Translations under genes and position numbers: made by a program
Assembly (NCBI RefSeq): GCF_016765795.1
Contig: NZ_JAESVP010000003.1
Location: 372,001 to 436,000 of the forward strand
Length of the DNA: 64,000 nucleotides
Reading direction: 5' to 3'
DNA from: Fuscibacter oryzae
GTDB taxonomy: Bacteria; Pseudomonadota; Alphaproteobacteria; Rhodobacterales; Rhodobacteraceae
In this document: positions 6,603 to 17,530 of the stretch, piece by piece
Layout of the letters: every line of letters starts with the position of its first letter
Position numbering within the stretch: the first letter of the stretch is position 1
Notes under the pieces: generated by a model
The model's input: only the letters and a program-made list of their open reading frames with translations
Database searches by the model: none
What the model was told of the DNA's origin: nothing

Positions 6603-8252
6603 TCAGGGTGTGGTGGCGGTCAGTTCGGTGCGCTCTCCGGCCTTGACGGTAAAGGGCGTGTCGGTCTTCACCTCTCCAAACGTGGCCTGCAACACATAAT
6701 CGCCGGCGGGTAGGGTGGTTTGCCAGGCATCCTTGTATTCAAAGGCCAGCGACTTGCGGTTGCCCGCGATGTCCTTTTTCGCCGACAGAACCTCGGAATA
6801 GCCGCCGCCGGGCACGGTAAAGGCCGCGACCCCGGCGTTCAGCAGGGCGGTCGCCTTGGTTTCCTGCCCGGTTTTGATGGCAAAGGGCACCTCGACCGTG
6901 GTTGCCCCCAGCGTGACCCGCGCCAGATAGTCACCGGCCGGCAGATCGAACCCTTGGGTCGCGGCATAGGCGTTGGTGATCGACGCGCGGTTGCCCGCGA
7001 TATCGGCCTTGCCGGACAGGATTTCGATGAACTGGTTGCTATCTTCCACCGCGACGCCTTCGGCATAGATCGCATCAATCGTGGCATGGCCGGTGCCAAG
7101 AATGACATCCTGCACCTTTTCCTCGCCCGCCTTGATCGAGAAGGGCAGGGTCACCTCTGCCGCGCCATAGGCTGCGCGCAGGTCATAATCGCCCGCAGGC
7201 ACGACGCGGGTGGTGGATTTGTATTCATAGGCCACCGACTGGCCCGCTTGCTGCAATTCCCAACTGCCGTTTTCCTCGATCGGAACGCCTTCCTGCTGGA
7301 ACAGCCGGATGGTGGCGGCGCCTGCGTTCAGCACCAGTTCGGGGGTGGCGACGGCGGTGTCGGTCACCGTCACCTCCGCCTCGGCATGGGCCGAATCGAG
7401 CGTGGCAAGAATGCGGTAGGTGCCGGGTGGCACCTCGCCTTTGTGGGTGCCGTAGATCGTGGCAATGCTGTCGCCGGTTGACCCATCGGCATTGATGGCG
7501 CGCACCTCGAAATAGCCGTCCTCGATGCGATCGACCTCGGGGCCACCGGCTACCAGCACCATCGAAGGATCAAGGTTTTCAACCACTTTGGCCGGTTCTG
7601 GCGCGGGGGCGGGTACGGGTGCCGGGGCCGGAGGTGCCGCATCCTCAATCACGGTTTCCGCCAGCGCCTCTGACAATGTGCCAAGGTCAGAGGCCTGAAT
7701 ATAGCGGCCGCCGGTTTCTTCGGCCAGACAGGCGACCTGCTTGCCCTCATCCGCCGTCAGGCCAAAGCCCACGACATGGGCGGTGAAATCAACGCCCGAC
7801 GCCTCAAGCTCTCGCCCCAGTGCGCAGGGATCGGCCTGGCAGGTCTCGATCCCATCCGTGATCAGGATGACGGTGGCCTTTTCTTCGCTGGAGCGCAGTT
7901 CGCTGGCGGCGCGGCGGACGGCCTCGGTCAACGGGGTCTTACCAAGGAAGTTCAGGCTATCCGCAGCCGCTGCAATGGCCGGGCCGGTGCCTACGCCGGG
8001 GGGCACCAGCAGTTCGATATCCTCACACGATCCCTTTTCGCGGTGGCCATAGGCCATCAGGCCCACTTCGCTGCCTGCGGGCAGTTCGGTCAGCACCTGT
8101 TTCAGCGCCTCGCGTGCAATTTCCAGCTTGGGCCGTCCGTCGATCTGCCCCCACATCGAGCCAGAGGCATCAAGAACAATGATCGATTTGCCTTCGGCCA
8201 GTGCTGACATTGGCAAAAGCAGGCTGAAAATCAGCATGAGGGAACGCAGCAT
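6603..8252 (-). CDS. VWA-domain protein with C-terminal repeats, probably secreted
   Basis: A 549-residue protein. Residues 1-20 are a signal peptide (MLRSLMLIFSLLLPMSALAE). A von Willebrand factor A domain follows with an intact MIDAS motif DASGS (28-32) plus TPLTEA and ITDGIETC. A Pro/Ala linker (APPAPAPVPAPAPEPA) leads to three to four imperfect repeats of about 85 residues built around LPAGDY, a Gly-containing strand, and PFxIKxGxE. VWA domains bind metal and mediate protein-protein contacts, so a periplasmic scaffold is likely. No ATPase or chelatase partner is near. The start at 8252 is set by the signal peptide; the ribosome-binding site is weak. Confidence 0.85.
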   Translation of the reverse strand: MLRSLMLIFSLLLPMSALAEGKSIIVLDASGSMWGQIDGRPKLEIAREALKQVLTELPAGSEVGLMAYGHREKGSCEDIELLVPPGVGTGPAIAAAADSLNFLGKTPLTEAVRRAASELRSSEEKATVILITDGIETCQADPCALGRELEASGVDFTAHVVGFGLTADEGKQVACLAEETGGRYIQASDLGTLSEALAETVIEDAAPPAPAPVPAPAPEPAKVVENLDPSMVLVAGGPEVDRIEDGYFEVRAINADGSTGDSIATIYGTHKGEVPPGTYRILATLDSAHAEAEVTVTDTAVATPELVLNAGAATIRLFQQEGVPIEENGSWELQQAGQSVAYEYKSTTRVVPAGDYDLRAAYGAAEVTLPFSIKAGEEKVQDVILGTGHATIDAIYAEGVAVEDSNQFIEILSGKADIAGNRASITNAYAATQGFDLPAGDYLARVTLGATTVEVPFAIKTGQETKATALLNAGVAAFTVPGGGYSEVLSAKKDIAGNRKSLAFEYKDAWQTTLPAGDYVLQATFGEVKTDTPFTVKAGERTELTATTP

Positions 8253-8343
8253 GGCAAATGACCTGAGCAATGAACCTGTCATCAGGCTAGCAGGCCGCCA
8301 GATTGGCGCAAGCGCCATGGCGGGTCGGGTTTTCCATAAGAAT

Positions 8344-8372
8344 GGCCCCCGCCGGGGGAAACGGCGGGGGCC
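8344..8372 (-). terminator. Terminator hairpin after the fasciclin gene
   Basis: GGCCCCCGCC (8344-8353) pairs with GGCGGGGGCC (8363-8372), a perfect 10-bp stem with a 9-base loop. Read on the minus strand it lies 39 bases after the fasciclin stop and is followed by ATTCTT. Confidence 0.65.
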
Positions 8373-8411
8373 TGCACATCCGCCGGGCAACACACGCCCG
8401 GCAGCAAACGC

Positions 8412-8954
8412 TTACATCTTTGGCAGCATGACGGTGTCGATCACATGAATGACTCCGTTCGATTGCTTGACATCTGCGATGGTGACGGTGGCCATGTTGC
8501 CCTGTTCATCAGTCAGCATCATCTTGCCGCCGTCATAGGTGGCTTGCAGCGTGCAGCCGCCAAGGGTCGGGACAGGGTGCTTGCCGCCATCATCCTTGAT
8601 CATGCCTTCCAGCGCCTCGGCCATCACGGCCTTGCCGACGACATGGCAGGTCAGGATCTTGACCAGAGTGTCCTTGTTTTCCGGCTTGAGCAGGGTGTCC
8701 ACCGTGCCGGCCGGCAGCTTGGCAAAGGCTTCGTTGGTGGGGGCGAACACGGTGAACGGGCCTTTGCCGGACAGCGTTTCCACCAGACCGGCGGCCTGAA
8801 CGGCGGCAACCAGCGTGGTGTGGTCTTTGGAATTCACGGCGTTTTCGACGATGTTCTTGGTGTCATACATCGCGGCGCCGCCGACCATGGGGTTTTCAGC
8901 GAATGCAACGCCAGCGGACAGTGCTAGGATGGCAGTGGCAAGACGGAATTTCAT
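8412..8954 (-). CDS. Secreted fasciclin (FAS1) domain protein
   Basis: A 180-residue protein with a signal peptide (MKFRLATAILALSAGVAFA) and a single FAS1 domain. The conserved H1 box reads FTVFAPTNEAFAKLPAGTVD, a YH-like region follows at LTCHVVG, and the H2 box is NGVIHVIDTVMLP. FAS1 domains mediate adhesion and protein-protein contacts outside the membrane. GGGAGAAG precedes ATG 8954. Just downstream on the same strand is a terminator. The next genes upstream encode an anti-sigma factor and an ECF sigma factor, so this gene is a likely target; an ECF-like promoter candidate lies at 9004-9030. Confidence 0.92.
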   Translation of the reverse strand: MKFRLATAILALSAGVAFAENPMVGGAAMYDTKNIVENAVNSKDHTTLVAAVQAAGLVETLSGKGPFTVFAPTNEAFAKLPAGTVDTLLKPENKDTLVKILTCHVVGKAVMAEALEGMIKDDGGKHPVPTLGGCTLQATYDGGKMMLTDEQGNMATVTIADVKQSNGVIHVIDTVMLPKM

Positions 8955-9003
8955 GGGTCTTCTCCCTGGGGTGATGAACGGGTCCATCCCGTTCTCATCA
9001 GCA

Positions 9004-9030
9004 GGAACGAAGCGAATTTGCGGAAGTTTC
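9004..9030 (-). promoter_or_regulatory. Candidate ECF-sigma promoter for the fasciclin gene
   Basis: On the minus strand GAAAC (9030-9026) and CGTTCC (9009-9004) are 16 bases apart, matching the general ECF pattern of an AAC-containing -35 and a CGT-containing -10. It lies about 50 bases upstream of the fasciclin start. One instance only, so tentative. Confidence 0.4.
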
Positions 9031-9059
9031 AAAAAGCTTGAAAAATCACGCAGCCGTGA

Positions 9060-9710
9060 TCAAAGCGTGATTTCGGTGGCCATCACCACCGGCCCCGTTG
9101 GCTTGCCCGCAGGCGCGCCGCCAGCGGGTTCAACCGAAACGGCCAGCGTCCAGCCTGCGGGCGGGGTGGGATAGCCCACAACCAGCGGGCGGTCTTGCAG
9201 CAGGCCCAGCGAGACCGGGTCTTTGCCGGGGGCGATGATCCACAATTCATGCACTTGGCCCGTGGGGGCGGCCTGACCCGCGCTGCGGACAACGGTCAGC
9301 TTGAAGCCGTCAAAGGTGGCGTCATAGGCGGTGGCGGCGTCGGCGGTCTGCATATGCACCTGAACCGCAGGGGCGGGCGTCATCCACAGGAAGGCCACCG
9401 CCAGCAGCATCATCGCCACACTGGCAAAGCCCGCCCCGATCAGCGCGCCGATGCGGAACCGACGTTCGCGGCGGTCTTGCGCGAACAGCCGCGCCTCAAT
9501 CGCGGGCATCAGGTTTGGCGCAGGCACCGGGGCAACCTGATCGGCCAGCGGGGCCAGATGCGCCTCCCACGCCGCAACGCGGGCGGCAAAGGCCGGGTCG
9601 CGGGCGGCGCGGGTCTGGGCTGCGGCGCGCTCTTCGCCCTCCAGCACGCCAAGGGCAAGCTCGGCGGCCAGCGCGTCGTCGTCGTCATCCGGGCGGGCGG
9701 GGTCGGTCAT
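9060..9710 (-). CDS. Anti-sigma factor, RskA family
   Basis: A 216-residue membrane protein. An N-terminal cytoplasmic anti-sigma region (DALAAELALGVLEGEERAAA) precedes one transmembrane helix (IGALIGAGFASVAMMLLAVA), followed by a periplasmic RskA domain ending with QVHELWIIAPGKDPVSLGLL and PPAGWTLAVSVEPAGG. Such proteins hold their cognate ECF sigma factor inactive at the membrane until a signal triggers release. ATG 9710 overlaps the sigma-factor stop in an ATGA arrangement, which argues for translational coupling; an ATG 12 bases further upstream is also in frame. Confidence 0.9.
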   Translation of the reverse strand: MTDPARPDDDDDALAAELALGVLEGEERAAAQTRAARDPAFAARVAAWEAHLAPLADQVAPVPAPNLMPAIEARLFAQDRRERRFRIGALIGAGFASVAMMLLAVAFLWMTPAPAVQVHMQTADAATAYDATFDGFKLTVVRSAGQAAPTGQVHELWIIAPGKDPVSLGLLQDRPLVVGYPTPPAGWTLAVSVEPAGGAPAGKPTGPVVMATEITL

Positions 9711-10240
9711 TGGTTCAGGCAATCGCGAAGGGACAACAGGCTGCGCCGCAGCCAGGTGCGCATGGTGTTCAGCGGCACATCAAAGCGGGCGGCAAGGTCT
9801 GTATAAGACAGGCCTTGCAGGTATGCACCCCTGACGGCGCTGGCGCGGTCCGGCTCCAACTGGTCAAAGCAGGTGGACATGCGGGCCAGCTCGCCCGTGG
9901 CGATCAGGCGGGTTTCGGGGCGCATCCGGTCGTCTGCAATATCCTCCGGCATTTCGGCCGTGGTTTGAGGGCGCGCGCGCAGCCGGTCAATCGCATGGTT
10001 GCGGGCAAGGGCCACCAGCCAGGCCATGCCGGTGCCGCGCGCGCCATCATAGCGCGCCGCCTTCAGCCAGACCCTGGTAAACACCTCTTGCAACGCATCC
10101 TCCGCCTCGGCCCTGTCGCCAAGAATACGGATCAACAGGCCAAAGAGTTTCGAGGAGGTTGCGGAATATATTGCCCGAAACGCCGCACGGTCCTGTGCGG
10201 CGCAGCGCAAAAGCATCTCGGCGATGGGATCGTCGGTCAT
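9707..10240 (-). CDS. ECF RNA polymerase sigma factor, SigK-like
   Basis: A 177-residue sigma factor with region 2 (AFRAIYSATSSKLFGLLIRI, then EDALQEVFTRVWLKA and WLVALARNHAIDRLRAR) and region 4 (QLEPDRASAVRGAYLQGLSY, then TDLAARFDVPLNTMRTWLRR). Regions 1 and 3 are missing, as in the ECF group. It is cotranscribed with the anti-sigma gene through an ATGA overlap, and the fasciclin gene follows. The same trio (sigma K, RskA, fasciclin proteins) is known from Mycobacterium, where oxidation of the extracytoplasmic or sigma module controls the fasciclin genes; carrying that over here is inference. Confidence 0.92.
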   Translation of the reverse strand: MTDDPIAEMLLRCAAQDRAAFRAIYSATSSKLFGLLIRILGDRAEAEDALQEVFTRVWLKAARYDGARGTGMAWLVALARNHAIDRLRARPQTTAEMPEDIADDRMRPETRLIATGELARMSTCFDQLEPDRASAVRGAYLQGLSYTDLAARFDVPLNTMRTWLRRSLLSLRDCLNQ

Positions 10241-10320
10241 GGCCAGCAGCTAGCAGGCCCATGCGGATGGTCAAGGGCAAGGGCGCGCTTTTTGCGAAAG
10301 GATCAGGTTTTTGCCGTGGG

Positions 10321-11295
10321 TCAGCTTTTCGACAGCGCGGCCAGATGGGCGGCACAGCCGGTCAGGGCGGCAAAGTCATCTTCCACCACTGTGACGCGGA
10401 ACCCCTCCATAAAGGTCGAGAACCGCCCCTTGTCGCGGAAATGGGCGGTCAGGGACAGTTCGTCCAGATAGGGGGTCATGGCGCGGGCGACGCCACCGAT
10501 CAGGTAAATGCCGCCAAAGGGCAGGTGGATCAGCGCCAGATTGCCCAGCGTCTGACCCAGTTGATGCACCCACAGTTGCGCTGTCTTGCGCGCCGCCTCG
10601 TCGCCCGAGGCAAGGGCTGCCATGATGTCGGCAGCCTTCTTGTCCTCAACCTTGCCCGCCTCATGTGTGACAAAGGCATAAAGCCGTTCCAGCCCGCGCC
10701 CGGCCAGCACATCTTCAACCCCGGTAAAGCCATGGGCGCTGGCGCCATAGGTTTCGCCAAAGGTCATCAGGCGAAAATCTTCCTCGCCCCGGACCGGCAT
10801 AGATACATGCCCGCATTCCGATGCCGCCACATACCGCCCCCAGTGGGTTTCATGCACCGGGGCCGCGTTCATGCCGGTGCCGACGCCGACGACCAGCATT
10901 GATGCCCCCGCTTGCGTCGGTCCATCAATCACCGGGCGCAAAAAGCGATCCTCGATCCGCCCCAGAGCATGGCCCTGCGCCTGAAGGTCGTTCAGAATGG
11001 ACACGCGGGTGGCGCCGGTTGCCGCGGTCAGGCCCGCGCCGGTGATCGTCCAGTCCAGATTGGTCATCACCGCCACGCCATCGCGCACCGGACCGGCGGC
11101 GGCCACGCAGATGCCTGCAACCGCCGAAATCCCCTCTTCCGCCAGATAGCGGGTCAGCACCGGCTCCAGCCCCGGAAAATCGGCATTGGCATAGCGGCGA
11201 ATGCTGTCTTGCTGCACCACCTTGCCCCGCGCCAGGGCGACCCGTGTGTTGGTTCCCCCGATATCGGCAACAAGGCTAAGGGTGGTCATGGTCAT
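10321..11295 (-). CDS. glk: Glucokinase
   Basis: A 324-residue protein of the bacterial glucokinase (Glk) family, which phosphorylates glucose with ATP to glucose-6-phosphate in the cytosol. The phosphate-binding motif is LVADIGGTNTRVAL (about 8-21), then AAAGPVRDGVAVMTNLDW, the ATP-proximal VVGVGTGMNAA, the catalytic region SECGHVSMPV, and LPFGGIYLIGGVARAM. Length fits the family. ATG 11295 is supported by AAAGGAC upstream; ATG 11289 is an alternative. It diverges from the transporter gene at 11459. It would feed the same glucose-6-P pool as the glycogen operon further along, but is not linked to it. Confidence 0.9.
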   Translation of the reverse strand: MTMTTLSLVADIGGTNTRVALARGKVVQQDSIRRYANADFPGLEPVLTRYLAEEGISAVAGICVAAAGPVRDGVAVMTNLDWTITGAGLTAATGATRVSILNDLQAQGHALGRIEDRFLRPVIDGPTQAGASMLVVGVGTGMNAAPVHETHWGRYVAASECGHVSMPVRGEEDFRLMTFGETYGASAHGFTGVEDVLAGRGLERLYAFVTHEAGKVEDKKAADIMAALASGDEAARKTAQLWVHQLGQTLGNLALIHLPFGGIYLIGGVARAMTPYLDELSLTAHFRDKGRFSTFMEGFRVTVVEDDFAALTGCAAHLAALSKS

Positions 11296-11458
11296 GCAGA
11301 TGTCCTTTCGGGGGCCGCGACCGGATGCGCGACAGGTGTTAGCGCCAACTCTATCCGCCGCGCCGCACAGGGTAAAGGCGGTCGGCAGTAGGCTGCGGCA
11401 AGCTGCGGGCTGGACATGACCCCCTTTTCGCGGTTGGCGTGGCAGAAAGGAGATCGCC

Positions 11459-12456
11459 ATGTCCCAAGCGCCCCAGATCGACCGTCGGCCAAAACGGTTT
11501 CCGCCACCCGAGTTTCCGCCGCGCAGGGCCGCCCTGTTTGCGAAAACGCCGCCTGCGGTGTTTCCGGTGGTTCTGGGCCTGCTGGGGTTGGGTCTGGCGC
11601 TGCGGCGCGGTTTGGCGGGAACGGCGCTGGCAGAACCGCTGGAGGCGCTGAACGGCGGCCTGTTGGGGCTGTGGCTGTTTGCGGTGCTGGCGCTGCTGGG
11701 CAAGGTTTTGCGGCGGCCGGGCGTGGTGGTGCAGGATCTGCGGGTGCTGCCGGGCCGTGCGGGGTTGGCGGCAGCCACGATGTCGGGGATGGTGGCGGCG
11801 TCTCTGATCCTGCCCTTCGTGCCGGGGCTGGCGGTGGGTCTGGCACTGGTGTCGCTGACCCTTCATGCGGTTCTGGCCGGGTTGCTGATTGCCACGCTGT
11901 TGCAAATGCCGCCCGAAGCGCGCGAGGTGAACCCGACCTGGCACCTCAGCTTTGTCGGCTTCATCGTTGGCGCGGTGCCTTTGGCGCTGGCGGGCTGGAC
12001 AGGCGTTGCACAGGCGATCCTGATGGTAACGCTGGTGGCGGCGGCGGTGATCTGGGCTGTGTCGCTGGCTCAGTTGATCCGGCGCATTCCACCCGCGCCG
12101 TTGCGCCCGTTGCTGGCCATCCACCTGTCGCCCGCAGCCCTGTTTGCTACCGTGGCCAGCTTGCTGGGCCAGCCGGTTCTGGCGCAGGCCTTTGCGGCCT
12201 TTGGTGCGGTGATCCTGCTGGCGCTGGTCATCTTTGCCCGCTGGATCACCTTGGCCGGGTTTTCGGCGATGTGGGGGGCGCTGACCTTTCCGCTGGCGGC
12301 CTATGCCAGCGCGCTGATCGTGACGGGTGGGGGCTTTGCCCTGCCGGGGCTAGCTGTGCTGGTGGCCGCCACCCTGCTCATTCCGCCAATTGCCTGGAAC
12401 GTGCTGAAACTCTGGCCCGGCGGGAGACTGGCGGCCAGGACCAACGCGGCAGAAGC

Positions 12457-12460
<4 letters not shown>
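11459..12460 (+). CDS. TehA/SLAC1-family (TDT) membrane transporter
   Basis: A 333-residue integral membrane protein with about ten hydrophobic helices after a basic, Pro-rich N-terminus (RRPKRFPPPEFPPRRAALFA). The pattern PPAVFPVVLGLLGLGLALRR at the start of the first helix and NPTWHLSFVGFIVGAVPLAL mid-protein matches the tellurite-resistance/dicarboxylate (TDT) family that includes TehA and plant SLAC1 anion channels. The transported ion cannot be read from sequence. AAAGGAGA precedes ATG 11459. The stop overlaps the convergent glutamine amidotransferase gene by 4 bases. Confidence 0.82.
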
Positions 12461-14743
<2,283 letters not shown>

Positions 14744-14752
14744 GCGGTTGCG

Positions 14753-14774
14753 GGATGGGCGGCAACGCCCATCC
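14753..14774. terminator. Hairpin between guaB and the convergent ExoD-family gene
   Basis: GGATGGGCG (14753-14761) pairs perfectly with CGCCCATCC (14766-14774) over GCAA. It starts 9 bases after the guaB stop and its far arm just touches the stop codon of the convergent gene. There is no T-tract, so termination strength is uncertain. Confidence 0.5.
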
Positions 14775-15409
14775 TATCCCCAGCCAAAGGCACCCAGCAG
14801 TACGAAGATTGCGCTTTTGATTAGCGCCCACAGTACAAAGACCACCAGCGCAAGTGCCGCGATGGCCGTCACCAACCCGCCCAGCACCCAAGCGCCGTCA
14901 TCCTCCATCAGCCCAAGGGCAAACAGGATGATGGCCAAGGCGGGCAGCATGTTACCAAAGGGGATCGGCAGCATGATCGACAGCGCCAGAAAGACCGACA
15001 GAATGCCGATCAGCCGTTCGGCCCGTGGGCTGGCAAGCGCGGTCAGCCGGGGGTGCAGATAGCTTTCGCCGCGTTCGATCCAGGGAATCCCACGCTCCAT
15101 CAGGGTTGCAAGGGTTTCGCGCGCCAGCGAGCGGTTGGTGATAAAGCCCGGCAACCATGGGTCGCGCCCCAGTGCCATCTGGAGTGTCAGATACAGCAGC
15201 GGAACCCCCATCACCGCCGAGGTGCCGGGAATGCCGGGCAGGGTATTGGGCAGGGCAAACAGGATCAGCAGCACCGAATGCGCCCGCTCTCCCATGTTGT
15301 GAAACAGGCTGCCGACGGTCACGCGCGGGCCGCTTTCGGCATTCAGCACGCGCCGCAGGGCTTGGCTGGTCCGTTCGGGCGCGGTGTCGCCCGCAGTCGG
15401 TTCCGTCAT
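14774..15409 (-). CDS. ExoD-family exopolysaccharide synthesis-like membrane protein
   Basis: A 211-residue protein of the ExoD family. The soluble N-terminal third (SQALRRVLNAESGPRVTVGS, then FHNMGERAHSVLLILFALPN) is followed by hydrophobic helices (GTSAVMGVPLLYLTLQMALG, SVFLALSIMLPIPFGNMLPA, and a C-terminal pair). ExoD affects exopolysaccharide production in Rhizobium meliloti, but the molecular activity is unknown, so the name is only a family label. ATG 15409 follows AGGAGGC; the open frame continues far upstream as antisense of the SDR/rsmB genes and is not used. Confidence 0.82.
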   Translation of the reverse strand: MTEPTAGDTAPERTSQALRRVLNAESGPRVTVGSLFHNMGERAHSVLLILFALPNTLPGIPGTSAVMGVPLLYLTLQMALGRDPWLPGFITNRSLARETLATLMERGIPWIERGESYLHPRLTALASPRAERLIGILSVFLALSIMLPIPFGNMLPALAIILFALGLMEDDGAWVLGGLVTAIAALALVVFVLWALIKSAIFVLLGAFGWG

Positions 15410-15547
15410 CTTTGCCTCCTGCATGGGGGCAAGATGGGCACCTTTCACCGCGATTGCCAGCCCGTGCGCGCCAATTGCGGGAACAATCGCGACAGGCCCC
15501 TTTTCGGCTGGTCCGCCTGCCGATAGGAGGAGAGGACAGGAGGCCCT

Positions 15548-16291
15548 ATGGCAGTTGCATTGATCACGGGAACGGGGGCGCCGGGGGGCATCGGCATGGC
15601 TTGCGCGCGGGCTTTGGGGCGGGCGGGGTTTGATCTGGCGATCACCGCCACCACGGGCCGGATTGAGGCGCGGGCTGCCGAATTGGGGGCCGAAGGGTTC
15701 CGCGTGTCGGCGCATCAGGGCGATCTGACCGATCCGGTCGCGGTTGCACGCTTGTACGATGCGGTTGGGCCGGTCGATGTGCTGGTGAACAATGCCGGGA
15801 TGGGGTCGCTTCAGTCTCCGGCAGAACAGGTTGAGTTTCTGGACATTGACCCGGATCAGTGGCGGCGCGCGCTGGATGCTTCGCTGACCACCGCCGTGCT
15901 GGTGACGCGGGCCTTTCTGCCCGCGATGGTCGCGCGCGGGCAGGGCCGGGTGATCATGATGGCCTCTGTCACCGGGCCCTTCGTGTCGAACCCCGGTGAG
16001 GCCGCCTATTCCACCGCCAAGGCGGCCATGGTGGGGCTGACCCATGCGCTGGCGCTGGAGGTTGCGCCCCGCGGCGTAACGGTGAATGCTGTCGCCCCCG
16101 GCTGGATTGCGACCGAAGCCGCAACGCCCGAAGAGGTACTGGCGGCAAGGGCCACACCGCCGCGCAGAGCGGGCAGGCCCGATGAGGTGGCGGCGGTGGT
16201 GGCATTCCTTGCGTCCGAAGGGGCGTCCTATGTCAACGGGGCCACGCTGGTGGTTGATGGCGGCAACATCTTGCAGGAGCGCAAGGCATGA
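15548..16291 (+). CDS. Short-chain dehydrogenase/reductase (SDR)
   Basis: A 247-residue classical SDR. The cofactor motif is TGTGAPGGIG (7-16), the structural motif NNAG at 81-84, and the catalytic Ser, Tyr and Lys are at about 140, 154 and 158 (YSTAK). The C-terminus PDEVAAVVAFLASEGASYVN is like FabG and related reductases. Substrate is unknown; the cofactor loop does not settle NAD versus NADP. It overlaps rsmB by ATGA (16288-16291), so the two are translationally coupled although functionally unrelated. Confidence 0.88.
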   Translation: MAVALITGTGAPGGIGMACARALGRAGFDLAITATTGRIEARAAELGAEGFRVSAHQGDLTDPVAVARLYDAVGPVDVLVNNAGMGSLQSPAEQVEFLDIDPDQWRRALDASLTTAVLVTRAFLPAMVARGQGRVIMMASVTGPFVSNPGEAAYSTAKAAMVGLTHALALEVAPRGVTVNAVAPGWIATEAATPEEVLAARATPPRRAGRPDEVAAVVAFLASEGASYVNGATLVVDGGNILQERKA

Positions 16292-17436
16292 CCCCCCCGG
16301 CCCGCGCCGCAGCGGCAATTGCCGTGCTGGACCGGATATTGGCCGGAGAGAATGCCGAACAGGCGCTGACCAACTGGGGCCGCGCCAGCCGCTTTGCCGG
16401 GTCGGGGGACCGGGCCGCCGTACGCGATCTGGTGTTTCAGGCGCTGCGCTGTCGGCGGTCTTATGCGGCACTGGGCGGGGCGCAGACCGGACGGGGGCTG
16501 ATCCTTGGTCACTTTCGCGCGGAAGGCATTGATCTGGAAGCAGTTTTCACCGGAGAGGGCCATGCCCCCGCGCGCGCTTCCGGCGAGGAGGGGCGCGCGC
16601 CGACGGAAAATGAGGCGCTGGATTGCCCCGATTGGCTGGCCCCCCGTCTGGAGCAGTCGCTGGGGGATGATTTTCCTGCCGTGATGGCCTCCTTGCGACA
16701 ACGTGCGCCGGTTTTCCTGCGGGTGAATGTTCAGCGCTGCGAGGTGGCAGAGGCACAGGCGATGTTGGAGCGTGAGGGAATCGCGACACGGCGAAACCAT
16801 CTTGCGAAGAACGCGTTGGAAGTAACCGAGAACGCTAGGAAAATACAGGCATCTGCCGCCTATGCCGATGGCGCGGTGGAACTACAGGACGCCGCCTCTC
16901 AAGCTATTGTCGAGGCGCTGCCGCTGGCCGAGGGGATGCGCGTGCTGGATCATTGCGCCGGCGGTGGTGGCAAGACACTGGCCATGGCAGCAAGGGCACG
17001 GCTGAAGCTGTGGGCACATGATGTGACGCCGGGGCGCATGCGTGACCTGCCGGCGCGTGCCGCACGGGCGGGTGTGAAGGTTGCTTTGGCGGAAATTCCT
17101 GAAAAGACGGCGCCTTATGACCTTGTGCTGACAGATGTTCCCTGCTCTGGTTCCGGCTCTTGGCGGCGCGATCCGCAAGGCAAATGGGCGCTGACGGCTG
17201 CGAAAATGGCAGAGCTGGCCGTGGTGCAGGCCACCATTCTTGCCCGCGCCGCTGCGATGGTTGGGCCATCCGGGTGGCTGGCCTATGCGACCTGCTCGCT
17301 GCTTGAGGAAGAGAATGACGGTCGCATCGCAACCTTTCTGGCCGCAAACCCGAATTGGCGGCAAGAGCGCAGCCTGCGCCTGACCCCGCTGGACGGGGCC
17401 GACGGTTTCTTTCTTTCCCTGTTGACGCGAATCTGA
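16288..17436 (+). CDS. RsmB/NOP2-type RNA m5C methyltransferase
   Basis: A 382-residue SAM-dependent RNA methyltransferase. The N-terminal NusB-like RNA-binding helices (AAIAVLDRILAGENAEQALT) are followed by the Rossmann methyltransferase: motif I VLDHCAGGGGKTLAMAA, the motif IV Cys in TDVPCSGSGSWRRDP, and the second catalytic Cys in YATCSLLEEEN. RsmB methylates C967 of 16S rRNA. The family member here is shorter than E. coli RsmB (429 residues), so the exact site is inferred. It starts inside the SDR stop (ATGA). Confidence 0.85.
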   Translation: MTPPARAAAAIAVLDRILAGENAEQALTNWGRASRFAGSGDRAAVRDLVFQALRCRRSYAALGGAQTGRGLILGHFRAEGIDLEAVFTGEGHAPARASGEEGRAPTENEALDCPDWLAPRLEQSLGDDFPAVMASLRQRAPVFLRVNVQRCEVAEAQAMLEREGIATRRNHLAKNALEVTENARKIQASAAYADGAVELQDAASQAIVEALPLAEGMRVLDHCAGGGGKTLAMAARARLKLWAHDVTPGRMRDLPARAARAGVKVALAEIPEKTAPYDLVLTDVPCSGSGSWRRDPQGKWALTAAKMAELAVVQATILARAAAMVGPSGWLAYATCSLLEEENDGRIATFLAANPNWRQERSLRLTPLDGADGFFLSLLTRI

Positions 17437-17483
17437 GGTTTCCCTCTCAATTCCAGCGTGTTTTCTGCATTCCCTGTCATCCG

Positions 17484-17499
17484 TTAGGGGAGGCTTAAC
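17484..17499. promoter_or_regulatory. Candidate CtrA-binding site upstream of cckA
   Basis: TTAG (17484-17487), 7 bases, then TTAAC (17495-17499). The CtrA consensus is TTAA-N7-TTAAC, so this differs at one position. It lies about 30 bases before the cckA start. Because CckA controls CtrA, a CtrA site here would close a feedback loop. One site found by eye, so tentative. Confidence 0.4.
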
Positions 17500-17530
17500 G
17501 ATTTGGCGCGCCAATGGGGGATGACTCCTC

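Noticed and set aside
14774-16471. 565-residue minus-strand frame
   Set aside because: Only the last 211 residues (ExoD family) are real; the rest is antisense to the SDR and rsmB genes, as expected in high-GC DNA.
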